NCBI GenBank assembly: GCA_949299545.1 | Contig: CASGAM010000037.1 | Coordinates: forward strand, 1-64,000 | Reading direction: 5' to 3' | Origin: an uncultured Prevotellaceae bacterium | GTDB lineage: Bacteria; Bacteroidota; Bacteroidia; Bacteroidales; Bacteroidaceae | DNA: 64,000 bases | Part shown: piece after piece, positions 15,858-22,784 of the stretch | How the letters are laid out: each line of letters starts with the position of its first letter | How positions within the stretch are numbered: position 1 is the first letter of the stretch | Position numbers and translations under genes: made by a program | The notes under the pieces: generated by a model | The model's input: the letters and a program-made list of their open reading frames with translations, nothing else | What the model was told of the DNA's origin: nothing | Database searches by the model: none

Positions 15858-17213
15858 TTATTCTGATTCTTTTCCGCGTCGTTTTTCATCTTCCAATATG
15901 ACTTTCACCTTCAGAATGCGACGTTGGTCTACTTCCAGAGCTTCAAATTTGACACCATTATAACTGATAATCTCATGGGCAGCAGGAAACTCTCCCTTTA
16001 TCTCTAACAATAATCCAGCCAAAGTATCAGCTTCACCTTGCACGTCATCAAAGAAATCATCATCCAATTTAACAATCCTGAAAAAGTCAGTTAACAACAC
16101 TTTACCTTCAAAAACGTAAGTATTCTTGTTTAACTTGACATACTGACGCTCTTCCTCATCATACTCATCATTAATCTCACCCACAATTTCCTCGATGATG
16201 TCTTCCATTGTGACAATTCCTGAAGTACCACCAAATTCATCGACAACAATCGCTATATGAACTTTATTGCTCTGAAAATCCCTTAACAAATCATCAATCA
16301 TCTTTGTTTCCGGAACAAAATAAGGAGGCCTGATAAGAGATTGCCATCTGAAATTTGCAGGTTTATTCAAATGAGGGAGTAAATCCTTAATATATAAAAC
16401 GCCCTTTACATTGTCTTTCGACTTTGCATAAACAGGAATACGGGAATAATTATTGTCAACAATACATTGAAGCACTTCCGGATATGGCGTATTTATATCT
16501 AAATCAACAACATCCATCCGTGGAGTCATAATTTCACGTGCCGTTTCACCACCGAAGCGTATGATACCTTCAAGCATGTTCTGTTCCTCTGCAATGTCTT
16601 TCTTGTCCGTAAGTTCGAGTGCCTGCTCAAGTTCATCTACAGAAATGGTTCGCGAGCCATTTGTCTGTACAACTTTTGTTGCCAACGTTTTGGAACGAAC
16701 CAAGAAAGATGAGATCGGCCATAACAACTTTTCTATTATGACAAATGATGACGCAACCATCCTGCAAAATTTCAAGGTATGCTGCGCTGAATAGATCTTT
16801 GGCATGATCTCACCAAAAAGCAACAAAAGGAAAGTCAAAAGAACCGTCATAAACAGAAACTCCAACACTTCACTTCCTCCAAAGTCAATGGTTTCAGCAA
16901 AATAGTAATTCAACAACATGATAATTGCGACATTGACAAAATTGTTGGATATCAATATGGTTGCCAAAAGACGTTCCGAATCGTTTTTTAAATACAATAT
17001 TTTCTGATCTGCCGGATGCTTCTTCTCTTCAATTTTACTCATATCCGTAGGAGAAAGAGAAAAAAAAGCAATTTCTGATGCGGAAACAAAACCGGAACAT
17101 ACTAATAATAAAACAGCCAAAACCAAGGCTGATATAGCGCCAATAGAAGGCGACATCATCGTAATGTTAGCAAAAGTGTCTGTTAACTGCGATAAAAAAT
17201 AATCTGTGTCCAA
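15858..17213 (-). CDS. gldE: GldE-like CNNM/CBS/CorC membrane protein
   Basis: A 451-residue protein with an N-terminal CNNM (DUF21) membrane domain of about four helices (residues 20-200), two CBS domains (about 215-335; GETAREIMTPRMDVV and IVVDEFGGTSGIVTMEDIIEEIVGEI) and a C-terminal CorC/HlyC domain. It belongs to the GldE branch, named for gliding in Flavobacteria but conserved in non-gliding Bacteroidales next to ssb and mutY. Transport of Mg or Co ions is the usual inference for the wider family. ssb lies 21 bp upstream and the PPTase 23 bp downstream, which suggests one operon. Confidence 0.9.
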   Translation of the reverse strand: MDTDYFLSQLTDTFANITMMSPSIGAISALVLAVLLLVCSGFVSASEIAFFSLSPTDMSKIEEKKHPADQKILYLKNDSERLLATILISNNFVNVAIIMLLNYYFAETIDFGGSEVLEFLFMTVLLTFLLLLFGEIMPKIYSAQHTLKFCRMVASSFVIIEKLLWPISSFLVRSKTLATKVVQTNGSRTISVDELEQALELTDKKDIAEEQNMLEGIIRFGGETAREIMTPRMDVVDLDINTPYPEVLQCIVDNNYSRIPVYAKSKDNVKGVLYIKDLLPHLNKPANFRWQSLIRPPYFVPETKMIDDLLRDFQSNKVHIAIVVDEFGGTSGIVTMEDIIEEIVGEINDEYDEEERQYVKLNKNTYVFEGKVLLTDFFRIVKLDDDFFDDVQGEADTLAGLLLEIKGEFPAAHEIISYNGVKFEALEVDQRRILKVKVILEDEKRRGKESE

Positions 17214-17234
17214 GATATAATATTTAAATTAATA

Positions 17235-17657
17235 CTAAAACGGCATTTTCTCATCGCCGTTTGCCGTGTTTGCTGTCACACCGGCATTTTGTGATTGTTG
17301 TCCGTCACTTGCAGATTGCGGACTTCTCGAAACCATCAGTTCCATGTAGTCACCAAAGATTTCTGTAATGTACCGTTTTATGCCATTCTGGTCGTCATAT
17401 GAACGTGACCGGATTTTACCTTCAATGAAAACCTTGTCTCCTTTATGAAGATATTTTTCAACATATTCTGCCCATCCTTTCCACATCACAATATTATGCC
17501 ACTCTGTACGCTCAGGAACTTCCGTCCCGTTTTGTAAGCGGTATGCTCGCTCAGTTGTTGCCACAGTAAAAGTGGCTACGGCAACTCCCGTGTCAAGATA
17601 ACGCACTTCGGGTTCACGACCTACATTGCCAATCAACATGACTTTATTTAATGACAT
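17235..17657 (-). CDS. ssb: Single-stranded DNA-binding protein
   Basis: A 140-residue SSB with the OB fold in residues 1-105 (MSLNKVMLIGNVGREPEVRY... WHNIVMWKGWAEYVEKYLHKGDKVFIEGKIRSRSY), a Gln/Asn/Ser-rich linker, and an acidic tail ending DEKMPF. The tail is the variant of the DDDIPF tip that recruits repair and replication proteins. A strong promoter lies just upstream (17683-17714), and gldE follows closely. Function is protection of single strands in replication and repair. Confidence 0.96.
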   Translation of the reverse strand: MSLNKVMLIGNVGREPEVRYLDTGVAVATFTVATTERAYRLQNGTEVPERTEWHNIVMWKGWAEYVEKYLHKGDKVFIEGKIRSRSYDDQNGIKRYITEIFGDYMELMVSRSPQSASDGQQSQNAGVTANTANGDEKMPF

Positions 17658-17682
17658 ATTTGTCCCTGCTATAATTTGGGTT

Positions 17683-17714
17683 CAAAGTTAACCAATAAAA
17701 CTTTTATTCGCAAA
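17683..17714 (-). promoter_or_regulatory. ssb promoter
   Basis: On the minus strand TTTG (17714-17711), 20 bp, TAACTTTG (17690-17683), about 25 bp before the ssb ATG. Both boxes are consensus. It lets ssb-gldE-PPTase be expressed independently of mutY. Confidence 0.75.
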
Positions 17715-17792
17715 TTACAATCTCATATTTTTAATATCATGGTGCAGGTGGCATCCATTAGTTTTACAATTCCATGAAAAACATCCAAACTT

Positions 17793-18890
17793 TTAAAAAA
17801 ACTTTGCTTTCTCAATAACATTCACTATCAGCTGTGGCATGGCATAGTTATCACTCTCTGACAGTGAAATCCATGTCGGTTGCCGGAGAAACAAGCTACA
17901 ATCAGGTTTCTGTGAAAGTCTTAACAGATAAAAATCACAAATCAGTGTACGATGCGTAAGCTGGTGTCGTATGCCTGTAGCAAGAACGCTTAAATCACCG
18001 TTTCCAAGTATACCTGTTTGTTCTAACACTCCGATAACTTTCGTATAGCTGTCACTTGCTTGACTTGCGGATTTCATTCTTTGTTCCTGTTTTATTCCGG
18101 TCTCGTCATACACCAGATAAGGTTCATACAAGCCATTCCAGATGTCACGCCCGTTTCTTCGGAATAAAGCAGTTTCACCATTTACCATGATAAATATATA
18201 TACCATCCGCCTTGTTGTGACCGCCATTTTTTTTGATTTGCAAGGTAAAGACTTGACTGTTCCGGTATTGAACGCAAGACATGTAGACGCTAACGGACAC
18301 TCTTTACAAGAAGGACGTTGCGGGGTACATACTGTTGCCCCAAAATCCATTATGGCTTGATTGTATGCTTCCACTTTGCCAACCGGCAATAAATTTTGAG
18401 CCAATTCGGCAAACATCTTTTTTCCCTTACCGGTATCAATAGGCTCACTAATACCGAAATAACGGGCCAACACGCGGTATACATTACCATCTACAACTGC
18501 ATGTGGCAGTCCATACGCAAAAGAAGCTATGGCTGCAGCTGTATAGTCACCCACCCCTTTTAATGCTCTTATACTTTTATAGTCTTTCGGAAAACCTCCG
18601 GTATCCACTATTTGTTTTGCCGCGGCATGCAAATTACGTGCCCTTGAATAATATCCCAACCCTTGCCAATAGTTTAAAACCTCATCCTCCGATGCCGACG
18701 CCAGTGAATCAACATCTGGGAAACGTTTTACAAAACGTAAAAAATAATCATAGCCTTGCTTGACCTGAGTTTGTTGCAGAATAACTTCTGACACCCATAT
18801 TATATAAGGATTGTTAGTATTCCTCCACGGCAACGTCCGCCCATGTTCAGAATACCACTCTAATAATATCTTACCCAAAGGTTCGTTCAT
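17793..18890 (-). CDS. mutY: A/G-specific adenine glycosylase
   Basis: A 365-residue MutY, which removes adenine mispaired with 8-oxoguanine. It has the helix-hairpin-helix LKGVGDYTAAAIASFAYG, the catalytic region VDGNVYRVLARYFG, and the iron-sulfur cluster loop CTPQRPSCKECPLASTC. A C-terminal Nudix-like domain for 8-oxoG recognition starts near residue 235. The N-terminus LLEWYSEHGRTLPWR is family-typical. A TAATTTTG box on the minus strand at 18927-18920 gives a promoter divergent from the HU gene. Confidence 0.95.
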   Translation of the reverse strand: MNEPLGKILLEWYSEHGRTLPWRNTNNPYIIWVSEVILQQTQVKQGYDYFLRFVKRFPDVDSLASASEDEVLNYWQGLGYYSRARNLHAAAKQIVDTGGFPKDYKSIRALKGVGDYTAAAIASFAYGLPHAVVDGNVYRVLARYFGISEPIDTGKGKKMFAELAQNLLPVGKVEAYNQAIMDFGATVCTPQRPSCKECPLASTCLAFNTGTVKSLPCKSKKMAVTTRRMVYIFIMVNGETALFRRNGRDIWNGLYEPYLVYDETGIKQEQRMKSASQASDSYTKVIGVLEQTGILGNGDLSVLATGIRHQLTHRTLICDFYLLRLSQKPDCSLFLRQPTWISLSESDNYAMPQLIVNVIEKAKFF

Positions 18891-19003
18891 ATAATTATTT
18901 GATTTTTATCGCTATGATGCAAAATTAGTGTGTTTTGGCCAGTAAAAAACAAAAAAAACTGTTTTTTTTCAGGGATATATTTTATTTCCTTGATAAAAAG
19001 CTA

Positions 19004-19011
19004 TATATTTG
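19004..19011 (+). promoter_or_regulatory. -7 box of the HU gene promoter
   Basis: TATATTTG matches the consensus. It lies inside the open frame from 18930, so the HU start is the downstream ATG at 19065 and the upstream extension is not translated. Confidence 0.55.
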
Positions 19012-19064
19012 CATTCCAAAAAATTAGTTATAAGTCAATTACAAACAATAATTTTAACAAAAAA

Positions 19065-19346
19065 ATGACAAAGGCAGATATTGTAAACGAGATTTCAAAG
19101 AAGACAGGTCTTGATAGGGCTGCTGTACTCGTAGTGGTGGAAGCAATGATGGATACCATCAAGGATTCTTTGATTACAAAGGAAGAAAATGTATATTTGC
19201 GTGGTTTCGGCAGCTTTATATTAAAGAAAAGAGCCCAGAAAACAGCCCGGAATATTTCAAAAAATACAACTATCATCATTGATGCACATAACATTCCGGC
19301 ATTCAAACCCGCAAAAGTTTTTATTGATTCTGTAAAGAACAAATAA
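19065..19346 (+). CDS. HU/IHF family DNA-binding protein
   Basis: A 93-residue histone-like protein that bends and compacts DNA as a dimer. It starts MTKADIVNEISKKTGLDRAAV and has the beta-arm signature GFGSFILKKRAQKTARN followed by IPAFKPAKVFIDSVK. The longer frame from 18930 contains the promoter and has no family match. It is separated by 41 bp from a tiny basic ribosomal-type protein and lies upstream of RNase G, a cluster order common in Bacteroidales. Confidence 0.94.
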   Translation: MTKADIVNEISKKTGLDRAAVLVVVEAMMDTIKDSLITKEENVYLRGFGSFILKKRAQKTARNISKNTTIIIDAHNIPAFKPAKVFIDSVKNK

Positions 19347-19387
19347 ATCCACATACAAATTTATTAACTTCATAAAAAATTAAAGCT

Positions 19388-19477
19388 ATGCCAAGCGGAA
19401 AGAAGAAAAAAAGACACAAAATGGCTACTCACAAGCGTAAAAAAAGATTAAGAAAAAACAGACATAAGAGCAAGTAG
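19388..19477 (+). CDS. AURKAIP1/COX24-domain miniprotein (mS38-like)
   Basis: A 29-residue protein, almost all Lys, Arg and His, beginning MPSGKKKKRHKMATH and ending RHKSK. The motif K-K-R-x-x-K-M-x-x-H-K-x-K-K-R matches the AURKAIP1/COX24 C-terminal domain of mitochondrial ribosomal protein mS38, and short stand-alone versions are annotated in many Bacteroidetes. A role on the small ribosomal subunit is inferred from that similarity. It sits between HU and RNase G and is followed by a long hairpin. Its size makes automatic annotation easy to miss. Confidence 0.85.
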   Translation: MPSGKKKKRHKMATHKRKKRLRKNRHKSK

Positions 19478-19500
19478 CCAAACGCTTCAGTCTGTAATAA

Positions 19501-19558
19501 AGAACAAACTTGTGCTGATTTAGCCCCAAGGCCATTGATGTCAAGTTTGTTCTTTGTT
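19501..19558 (+). terminator. Hairpin after the mS38-like gene
   Basis: AGAACAAACTTG (19501-19512) pairs perfectly with CAAGTTTGTTCT (19542-19553), with an inner small hairpin (GCCCCAAGGC). The T-tract (TTGTTT) is modest. It probably ends most HU / mS38 transcripts before rng. Confidence 0.7.
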
Positions 19559-19599
19559 TAAATGGATGAGAATAAAAATCAATCAAGATAAGAACAAGG

Positions 19600-21174
19600 A
19601 TGACAAGCGAAGTTATTGTTGATGTCCAGCCTAAAGAAATCTCCATCGCGCTGTTGGAAGACAAGCGCCTTGTTGAGTTTCAGAAAGAAGGCCGAACAGC
19701 CTCTTTTGCCGTAGGCAACATTTACTTGGCAAAAATCAAAAAAATAATGCCCGGACTGAACGCATGTTTCGTAAATGTTGGCTATGAACGCGACGCATTT
19801 CTTCATTATCTCGATTTAAGCCCCAACTTCAACTCTTACGCAAAGTATCTCAAGCAAGTATGCAGTGACAAGAAGAAACTCTATCCTATTTCAAAAGCAA
19901 CCCACCAACCTGAATTACCCAAGGACGGTAGTGTGCAAAACGTCATTAAATCCGGTCAAGAGGTTCTGGTTCAAATTGTTAAAGAACCCATATCCACTAA
20001 AGGGCCTCGCCTGACATGCGAAATATCATTTCCCGGCCGGTATCTGGTATTAATACCCTTTCAAGATAAAGTTTCCGTTTCAACAAAAATAAAGTCATCT
20101 GCAGAACGGGCACGCCTGAAACAACTTATTCAAAGTATTAAGCCTCAAAACTTCGGTGTTATTGTAAGAACAGTTGCTGAAGGCAAACGTGTAGCCGAAC
20201 TTGACAATGAACTTAAAGCCCTGCTCAAACGCTGGGACGATACCATTACCAAAGTCCAGAAGGCCAACCAATTGCCCGCTTTGGTTTACGAAGAAACCAG
20301 CCGGACGGTTGCCATGTTACGTGATTTGTTCAATCCCTCCTATGAAAATATCTACATTAATGATACTGATATTTTCAACGAGGTAAAAAATTATGTTTCC
20401 TTGATAGCACCGGAAAGTGTGAAAGTTGTCAAACAATATACTGGTAAGTTACCGATTTTTGACAATTTTGATGTCACCAAACAAATCAAGTCGTCATTTG
20501 GCAGGACCGTATCGTATAAACATGGCGCCTACCTTATTATTGAACATACAGAAGCATTGCATGTAGTAGATGTCAATAGCGGCAATCGTTCCAAATCCGC
20601 CGATGGTCAAGAAGCCAATGCTTTAGATGTAAATCTCGGGGCTGCCGATGAATTGGCAAGACAACTAAGGCTGAGAGATATGGGCGGGATTATTGTTGTC
20701 GACTTTATAGACATGAACTTGGCTGAAGACAGGCAAAAGTTGTACGAACGGATGTGCGAAAACATGAAACATGACAGGGCACGTCATAATATATTGCCTC
20801 TCAGCAAATTCGGACTTATGCAGATTACACGACAGCGCGTACGCCCTGTTATGGATGTAAACGTAGAAGAAGTCTGTCCGACGTGCCTTGGAAAAGGTTC
20901 GGTAAAGTCAAGTTTCTTATTTACAGAAGTTTTGGAACGTAAGATTCATACTTTAGTAGAAAATCTCAAAATCAAAAAGTTCAGCTTGCACGTACATCCG
21001 TATGTTGCAGCGTATATCAACCAAGGCGTTTTCTCCTTAAAAAGGAAATGGCAAATGAAATATGGCCTTGGCGTGAAAATAATACCAAGCCAGAAATTAG
21101 CCTTTTTGCAATACGAGTTTTTCGACCAACATGGGCAAGAAATCGACATGAAAGAAGAAATTGAACTGAATTAA
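19600..21174 (+). CDS. rng: Ribonuclease G/E family endoribonuclease
   Basis: A 524-residue RNase G/E. The S1 domain covers about residues 38-125 (GNIYLAKIKKIMPGLNACFVNVG), followed by the RNase-H-like and DNase-I-like parts. The catalytic Asp residues lie in VVDVNSGNRS and GGIIVVDFIDMN, and the zinc-link cysteines in CPTCLGKG. There is no long C-terminal degradosome scaffold, so it is RNase G-like in size. It processes rRNA and degrades mRNA. It ends at a strong terminator (21178-21216). Confidence 0.94.
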   Translation: MTSEVIVDVQPKEISIALLEDKRLVEFQKEGRTASFAVGNIYLAKIKKIMPGLNACFVNVGYERDAFLHYLDLSPNFNSYAKYLKQVCSDKKKLYPISKATHQPELPKDGSVQNVIKSGQEVLVQIVKEPISTKGPRLTCEISFPGRYLVLIPFQDKVSVSTKIKSSAERARLKQLIQSIKPQNFGVIVRTVAEGKRVAELDNELKALLKRWDDTITKVQKANQLPALVYEETSRTVAMLRDLFNPSYENIYINDTDIFNEVKNYVSLIAPESVKVVKQYTGKLPIFDNFDVTKQIKSSFGRTVSYKHGAYLIIEHTEALHVVDVNSGNRSKSADGQEANALDVNLGAADELARQLRLRDMGGIIVVDFIDMNLAEDRQKLYERMCENMKHDRARHNILPLSKFGLMQITRQRVRPVMDVNVEEVCPTCLGKGSVKSSFLFTEVLERKIHTLVENLKIKKFSLHVHPYVAAYINQGVFSLKRKWQMKYGLGVKIIPSQKLAFLQYEFFDQHGQEIDMKEEIELN

Positions 21175-21177
21175 ATT

Positions 21178-21216
21178 AAATCAGGGGACAGATTACAGAA
21201 ACTGTCCCCTGATTTT
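21178..21216 (+). terminator. Intrinsic terminator of rng
   Basis: AAATCAGGGGACA (21178-21190) and TGTCCCCTGATTT (21203-21215) form a perfect 13-bp stem with a 12-nt loop, starting 3 bp after the rng stop codon, followed by T residues. Confidence 0.88.
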
Positions 21217-21403
21217 GTATTCTACCGATCTTGTAAATTGTTTTCTTATTCCTTCTACTTTCTTTTTCCCGAAGAACAGAACTATCACACATCTTTCCGG
21301 GAAATGTACCAACAGTTTCATCAAGAATATAATTACCTATGAATCATTATATTAAAAAAAAGTAAGCTATATGAATTTTCCACCACCGGTTCCTGCAGAA
21401 AAA

Positions 21404-21479
21404 GCAAGCGGTTGCAAAAAAAATTGCGACCTGTCGCTTCTGCAAGGCGACAGGTCGTGTTACGAAAGCGACAGGTCGC
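21404..21479. repeat. Four-word palindromic array, copy 2
   Basis: Words start at 21404, 21426, 21447 and 21468: GCAAGCGGTTGC, GCGACCTGTCGC, GCGACAGGTCGT, GCGACAGGTCGC. Spacers are AAAAAAAATT, TTCTGCAAG (identical to copy 1) and GTTACGAAA. Words 2 and 3 are complementary and, read on the minus strand, the hairpin is followed by AATTTTTTTT, a terminator layout. The rest of the 21217-21597 gap shows only the terminator at 21526-21560 and no gene. Confidence 0.85.
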
Positions 21480-21525
21480 CTTACAGACAGGTTCCGGTAT
21501 GTCCGGTTTAACGCAACTCATGTAA

Positions 21526-21560
21526 AGAAAAAGGATGCGAATGAAAAACAATCGCATCCT
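21526..21560 (-). terminator. Terminator of the pheT-yebC-TSCPD unit
   Basis: AGGATGCGA (21532-21540) pairs with TCGCATCCT (21552-21560). On the minus strand the stem is followed by TTTTTCTTT. It lies 38 bp beyond the TSCPD gene stop. Confidence 0.82.
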
Positions 21561-21597
21561 CGGTTCATTTATATCAGCCTTTGTCAAATAGATTCTC

Positions 21598-21849
21598 CTA
21601 CTGCTGACTTATCACATCCTCAATGGCACGACACAACTGGTCAGGGCAAGAGGTCGGTTTCATACCACACCGGATACCGTCTAAACGACTGATGACATCA
21701 CCTGCCTTCATATCCTTGACCAAACGTGCTATTCCTTGCAGATTTCCATGACATCCACCGACAAAACGGACATTTTTGACAACATCGCCATCCATTTCAA
21801 TTTCTATTTCACGGCTGCATGTTCCCTTTGTTTGATAATGGTACACCAT
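21598..21849 (-). CDS. TIGR03905-type TSCPD domain protein
   Basis: An 83-residue protein that matches the TSCPD domain family: GGCHGNLQGIARLVKDM, then GIRCG-KPTSCPDQLCRAIED. The motif TSCPD that names the family is present, and Cys residues at GGCHG, IRCG, SCPDQLC suggest metal binding. A related domain occurs in some ribonucleotide reductases, but the function of this stand-alone form is unknown. It lies 7 bp after yebC, at the end of the pheT series, and just before a terminator. Confidence 0.88.
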   Translation of the reverse strand: MVYHYQTKGTCSREIEIEMDGDVVKNVRFVGGCHGNLQGIARLVKDMKAGDVISRLDGIRCGMKPTSCPDQLCRAIEDVISQQ

Positions 21850-21856
21850 CGTTCTA

Positions 21857-22591
21857 TCAGTCCTCCGTTTCGGGTTTCATGTTAGTATACACTGTCTGCA
21901 CATCATCAAACTCTTCCAAACGTTCCACCATTTTATTGATGGTTTCGCGTTCTTCCGGCGTAACGTCCTTCAGGTCATTGGGAATATAAGTAAACTCACC
22001 GCCGACATCCTCGAATCCTTGTTCTTCAAGATGTTTCTGGATGGCACCATAGCTCTTCGGATCACCGTAAATCGTGATTGTACCCTCTTCTTCATCCAAG
22101 TCATAATCCTCTTCTACTCCGTAATCAATCAAGTCAAGAATCAGATCATCCATATCAACATCAGCCTTCTTCTTGAAGGTAAATACACATTTGTGGTCAA
22201 ACAAGTATGCCAATGAACCCATGTTGCCAAGTGTTCCTGAGAATTTATTGAAGATGGAACGAACATCGGCCACCGTACGTGTCGGGTTGTCAGTCAACGT
22301 ATCCACGAATACGGCGATTCCGTGAGGGCCGTAGCCTTCGTAAGTCATTCCTTTATAGTCGCTCTGGTCCTTTCCCATTGCATTCTTGATGGCACGCTCG
22401 ATATTGTCTTTTGGCATGTTCTCACGTTTGCAGGTAGCAATCACCGAACGTAACGTAGGATTATTTTCCGGTTCCGGGCCGCCGGCTTTGACTGCAATAG
22501 CAATTTGTTTGCCAAGTCTTGTAAACGTTTTGGCCATGTGACCCCATCTCTTCAATTTTGCTGCTTTTCTATATTCAAATGCTCTTCCCAT
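21857..22591 (-). CDS. YebC/PmpR family protein
   Basis: A 244-residue member of the YebC/PmpR/TACO1 family. It begins with the Bacteroidetes-type N-terminus MGRAFEYRKAAKLKRWGHMAKTF and shows NPTLR-VI--CKRENMPKDNIERAIK, YEGYGP-GIAV-V--LTDN and the glycine-rich GTLGNMGSLAYLFDHK. The family has been described as transcription regulators, and more recently as factors that help translation of difficult (for example proline-rich) sequences. The position behind pheT and a small membrane protein, 6 bp away, indicates cotranscription. Confidence 0.93.
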   Translation of the reverse strand: MGRAFEYRKAAKLKRWGHMAKTFTRLGKQIAIAVKAGGPEPENNPTLRSVIATCKRENMPKDNIERAIKNAMGKDQSDYKGMTYEGYGPHGIAVFVDTLTDNPTRTVADVRSIFNKFSGTLGNMGSLAYLFDHKCVFTFKKKADVDMDDLILDLIDYGVEEDYDLDEEEGTITIYGDPKSYGAIQKHLEEQGFEDVGGEFTYIPNDLKDVTPEERETINKMVERLEEFDDVQTVYTNMKPETED

Positions 22592-22597
22592 TGGAAA

Positions 22598-22783
22598 TTA
22601 ATTTTTATAGTTGTTATCTTTTGATTGTCTCATTTTATAATTCAGCCATATACCGTAAATTATCAATACGACCGTAGGTGCGATGAGCGCCTTTGTATAA
22701 CCTTGCAAGGTTATTTGCAAAAGCCAACAAAATACCAATATATAATATATGGTTTTGGCAATGGCTAAACCTTTCTGTCTCAT
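22598..22783 (-). CDS. 61-residue two-helix membrane protein
   Basis: A short protein with two hydrophobic segments (about residues 8-27, IAKTIYYILVFCWLLQITLQ, and 31-48, ALIAPTVVLIIYGIWLNY) and a polar, basic tail. It fits tightly between pheT (stop 1 bp before its start) and yebC (6 bp), so it is very probably a real gene in the operon. I do not recognise the family and assign no function. Codon use and hydrophobicity do not look like an accidental frame. Confidence 0.72.
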   Translation of the reverse strand: MRQKGLAIAKTIYYILVFCWLLQITLQGYTKALIAPTVVLIIYGIWLNYKMRQSKDNNYKN

Positions 22784-22784
22784 T

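Noticed and set aside
15858-17213. Evidence for gliding motility
   Set aside because: gldE alone is conserved in non-gliding Bacteroidales; no other gld or spr genes are in the window.
18930-19064. N-terminal extension of the HU protein
   Set aside because: The region contains the -7 promoter box and does not match HU.
21404-21479. CRISPR-like array
   Set aside because: Units are 12 bp with 9-10 bp spacers, only four per locus, spacers recur between loci and no cas genes are present.
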